Assembly: GCF_014905175.1 (NCBI RefSeq)
Contig: NC_057788.1
Span: 10,106,001 to 10,170,000, forward strand
Origin: Aphidius gifuensis
Lineage: Eukaryota > Arthropoda > Insecta > Hymenoptera > Braconidae
DNA: 64,000 nucleotides
Direction: 5' to 3'
In this document: positions 63,021 to 64,000 of the stretch, in pieces
How the letters are laid out: every line of letters begins with the position of its first letter
Position numbering within the stretch: the first letter of the stretch is position 1
Notes under the pieces: generated by a model
Seen by the model: the letters and a program-made list of their open reading frames with translations, nothing else
What the model was told of the DNA's origin: nothing
Database searches by the model: none
Program-made: the position numbers and the translations under genes

Positions 63021-63634
63021 ATTAATAATCATTATTCTCAAGTTTTTTTAAGAAAAAAATTTCCATTATCAACTGATGTACAGTATTTTTAAATAATTAT
63101 GAAATTTTGTAAAATAAATTTTTATGTTTTACATAAATAAAAAGTAATTTATCTAATAAATAAATTGTTTATATTGTAATTATATTATATATTCATTTGA
63201 ATTATATAAATTAACAAAAAGTAAAATTAATTTTTTGGTAAATAAAAAATGGATTACATTAAAAATTAAATTTTTAAAATACATGAAAAAAAGATATACT
63301 GTTTTTTTTTTTTTCAAAATGATCAAAAAATAGATTCCAATGATTCTAAAGACCTCAATGTTAATCACCCGACGATCAGACCACTGTGATTTTATCAAAA
63401 ATCAAAAACACGATTATATTTCATTCACATCTCTTCAGAGATCAGTCAAATTGATTTCATTGTGAGTACAATATCTCACTATCATTACTATCAATAATAA
63501 TTCACTTTATAAAAACAGAAATTATTAAATTTTCTTCAAATAAAAATATTAATTGACTTCATATCAACTTTGTTGCATTTTATTTTCTTTTTTCTTATTT
63601 AAATGTAAAATAATAAAAAAAAAAATTTATATAA
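63021..63634. other. spacer between the two copies
   Basis: AT-rich 3' flank of the first copy with several AATAAA-type signals (63110-63170), then a slightly GC-richer stretch (63340-63450). No gene was seen. Confidence 0.4.
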
Positions 63635-64000
63635 ATGGAGTATTTTTTGGTGACGATGTTGTTGCTTTGCTGTTGTTTCGGGAAAAAAATAATTATTACA
63701 GAGGATATTCTATTTACTTTAAACCAGAAACAATTATTGAACGTATATGTCAATGGCTTTGACTGCAACGAAAGTTATAAGAAAAGCTCCATATGACAAT
63801 AAAAGGTTGACTGTATTTGTTCCATCAGAAGAACAACCAATTTCCATGTGTAAATTGAATATGGGGACCTACCAGTTCCAGTGGTTTGATTTCAAGAGAA
63901 ATGATACAATCATTTATAATTATGGTAAATTCACGTCATACTCGTCATTTGCTCAATCAGGACTTGAATTTATTGGATTAGATGATAATAGGTGTTCTGT
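63635..64000 (+). CDS. unrecognised secreted protein, partial, with frame break
   Basis: The ATG at 63635 opens a frame with a clear signal peptide (FLVTMLLLCCCFG, residues 4-16) and a mature start rich in Ile, Leu and Asn. It stops at 63794. A second frame, open from 63741 and running past the window end, continues with coding-like sequence (KAPYDNKRLTVFVPSEEQ, then MCKLNMGTYQFQWFDFKRND). It then reaches the block shared with the upstream fragment (QSGLEFIGL). A single insertion or deletion between 63741 and 63793 would explain the break. An in-frame ATG at 63753 would instead give a product without a signal peptide. Comparison with the fragment suggests about 60 more residues beyond the window. 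The family is not recognised; a small Cys-containing secreted protein is all that can be said. Confidence 0.55.

Noticed and set aside
1..64000. CRISPR arrays, rRNA, bacterial-type operons, integrated viral genes
   Set aside because: No regularly spaced short repeats with unique spacers, no rRNA-like conserved blocks and no viral structural or polymerase frames were found. Repeats present are eukaryotic MITEs.

Overview
This is eukaryotic, almost certainly insect, DNA. It is very A+T-rich (about three quarters by eye). It has GT-AG introns, AATAAA-type 3' ends, long homopolymers, and many short inverted-repeat elements of the Tc1/mariner type. A secreted leucine-rich-repeat (LRR) protein and a decayed F-box-type LRR gene, together with the base composition, would fit a parasitoid wasp (braconid-like). 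That identification is inference.

Layout. 1-2.63 kb is a stack of nested miniature inverted-repeat elements (MITEs). 2.64-6.25 kb (minus strand) holds the only long intact gene: a secreted LRR protein of 1060 residues built from three copies of a 335-360-residue module. A broken fourth module lies just past its stop. 7.2-8.6 kb holds a tRNA-like relic, a 75-nt hairpin and a terminal-inverted-repeat (TIR) element. 8.6-56.3 kb is a long stretch without convincing genes. It contains low-complexity AT/purine tracts, small GC-rich islands (the best at 24.15-24.36 kb, with promoter-like motifs), and further MITE composites at 12.7-13.8, 16.4-18.15, 20.8-21.8, 30.5-31.8 and 32.9-34.3 kb. A 459-bp fold-back element is nested inside one of these. 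A retroelement-like zinc-knuckle relic (35.75-36.09 kb) and an old tandem duplication (45.5-47.2 kb) also fall here. 56.3-59.2 kb has a set of short splice-flanked exon candidates, some on competing strands. 60.7-62.7 kb (plus strand) is a four-exon LRR gene broken by one in-frame stop and one frameshift at a T run. 62.77-64.0 kb holds two copies of an unrecognised gene. The first copy keeps only the 3' end. The second has a signal peptide, a frame break, and runs off the window.

The recurring theme is duplication followed by decay at both ends of the window: LRR modules, the F-box-type LRR gene, and the small secreted gene. A large repeat-rich middle separates them. That middle could be a giant intron or a gene desert; the sequence alone does not decide. 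No rRNA gene, functional tRNA, CRISPR array or operon was found.
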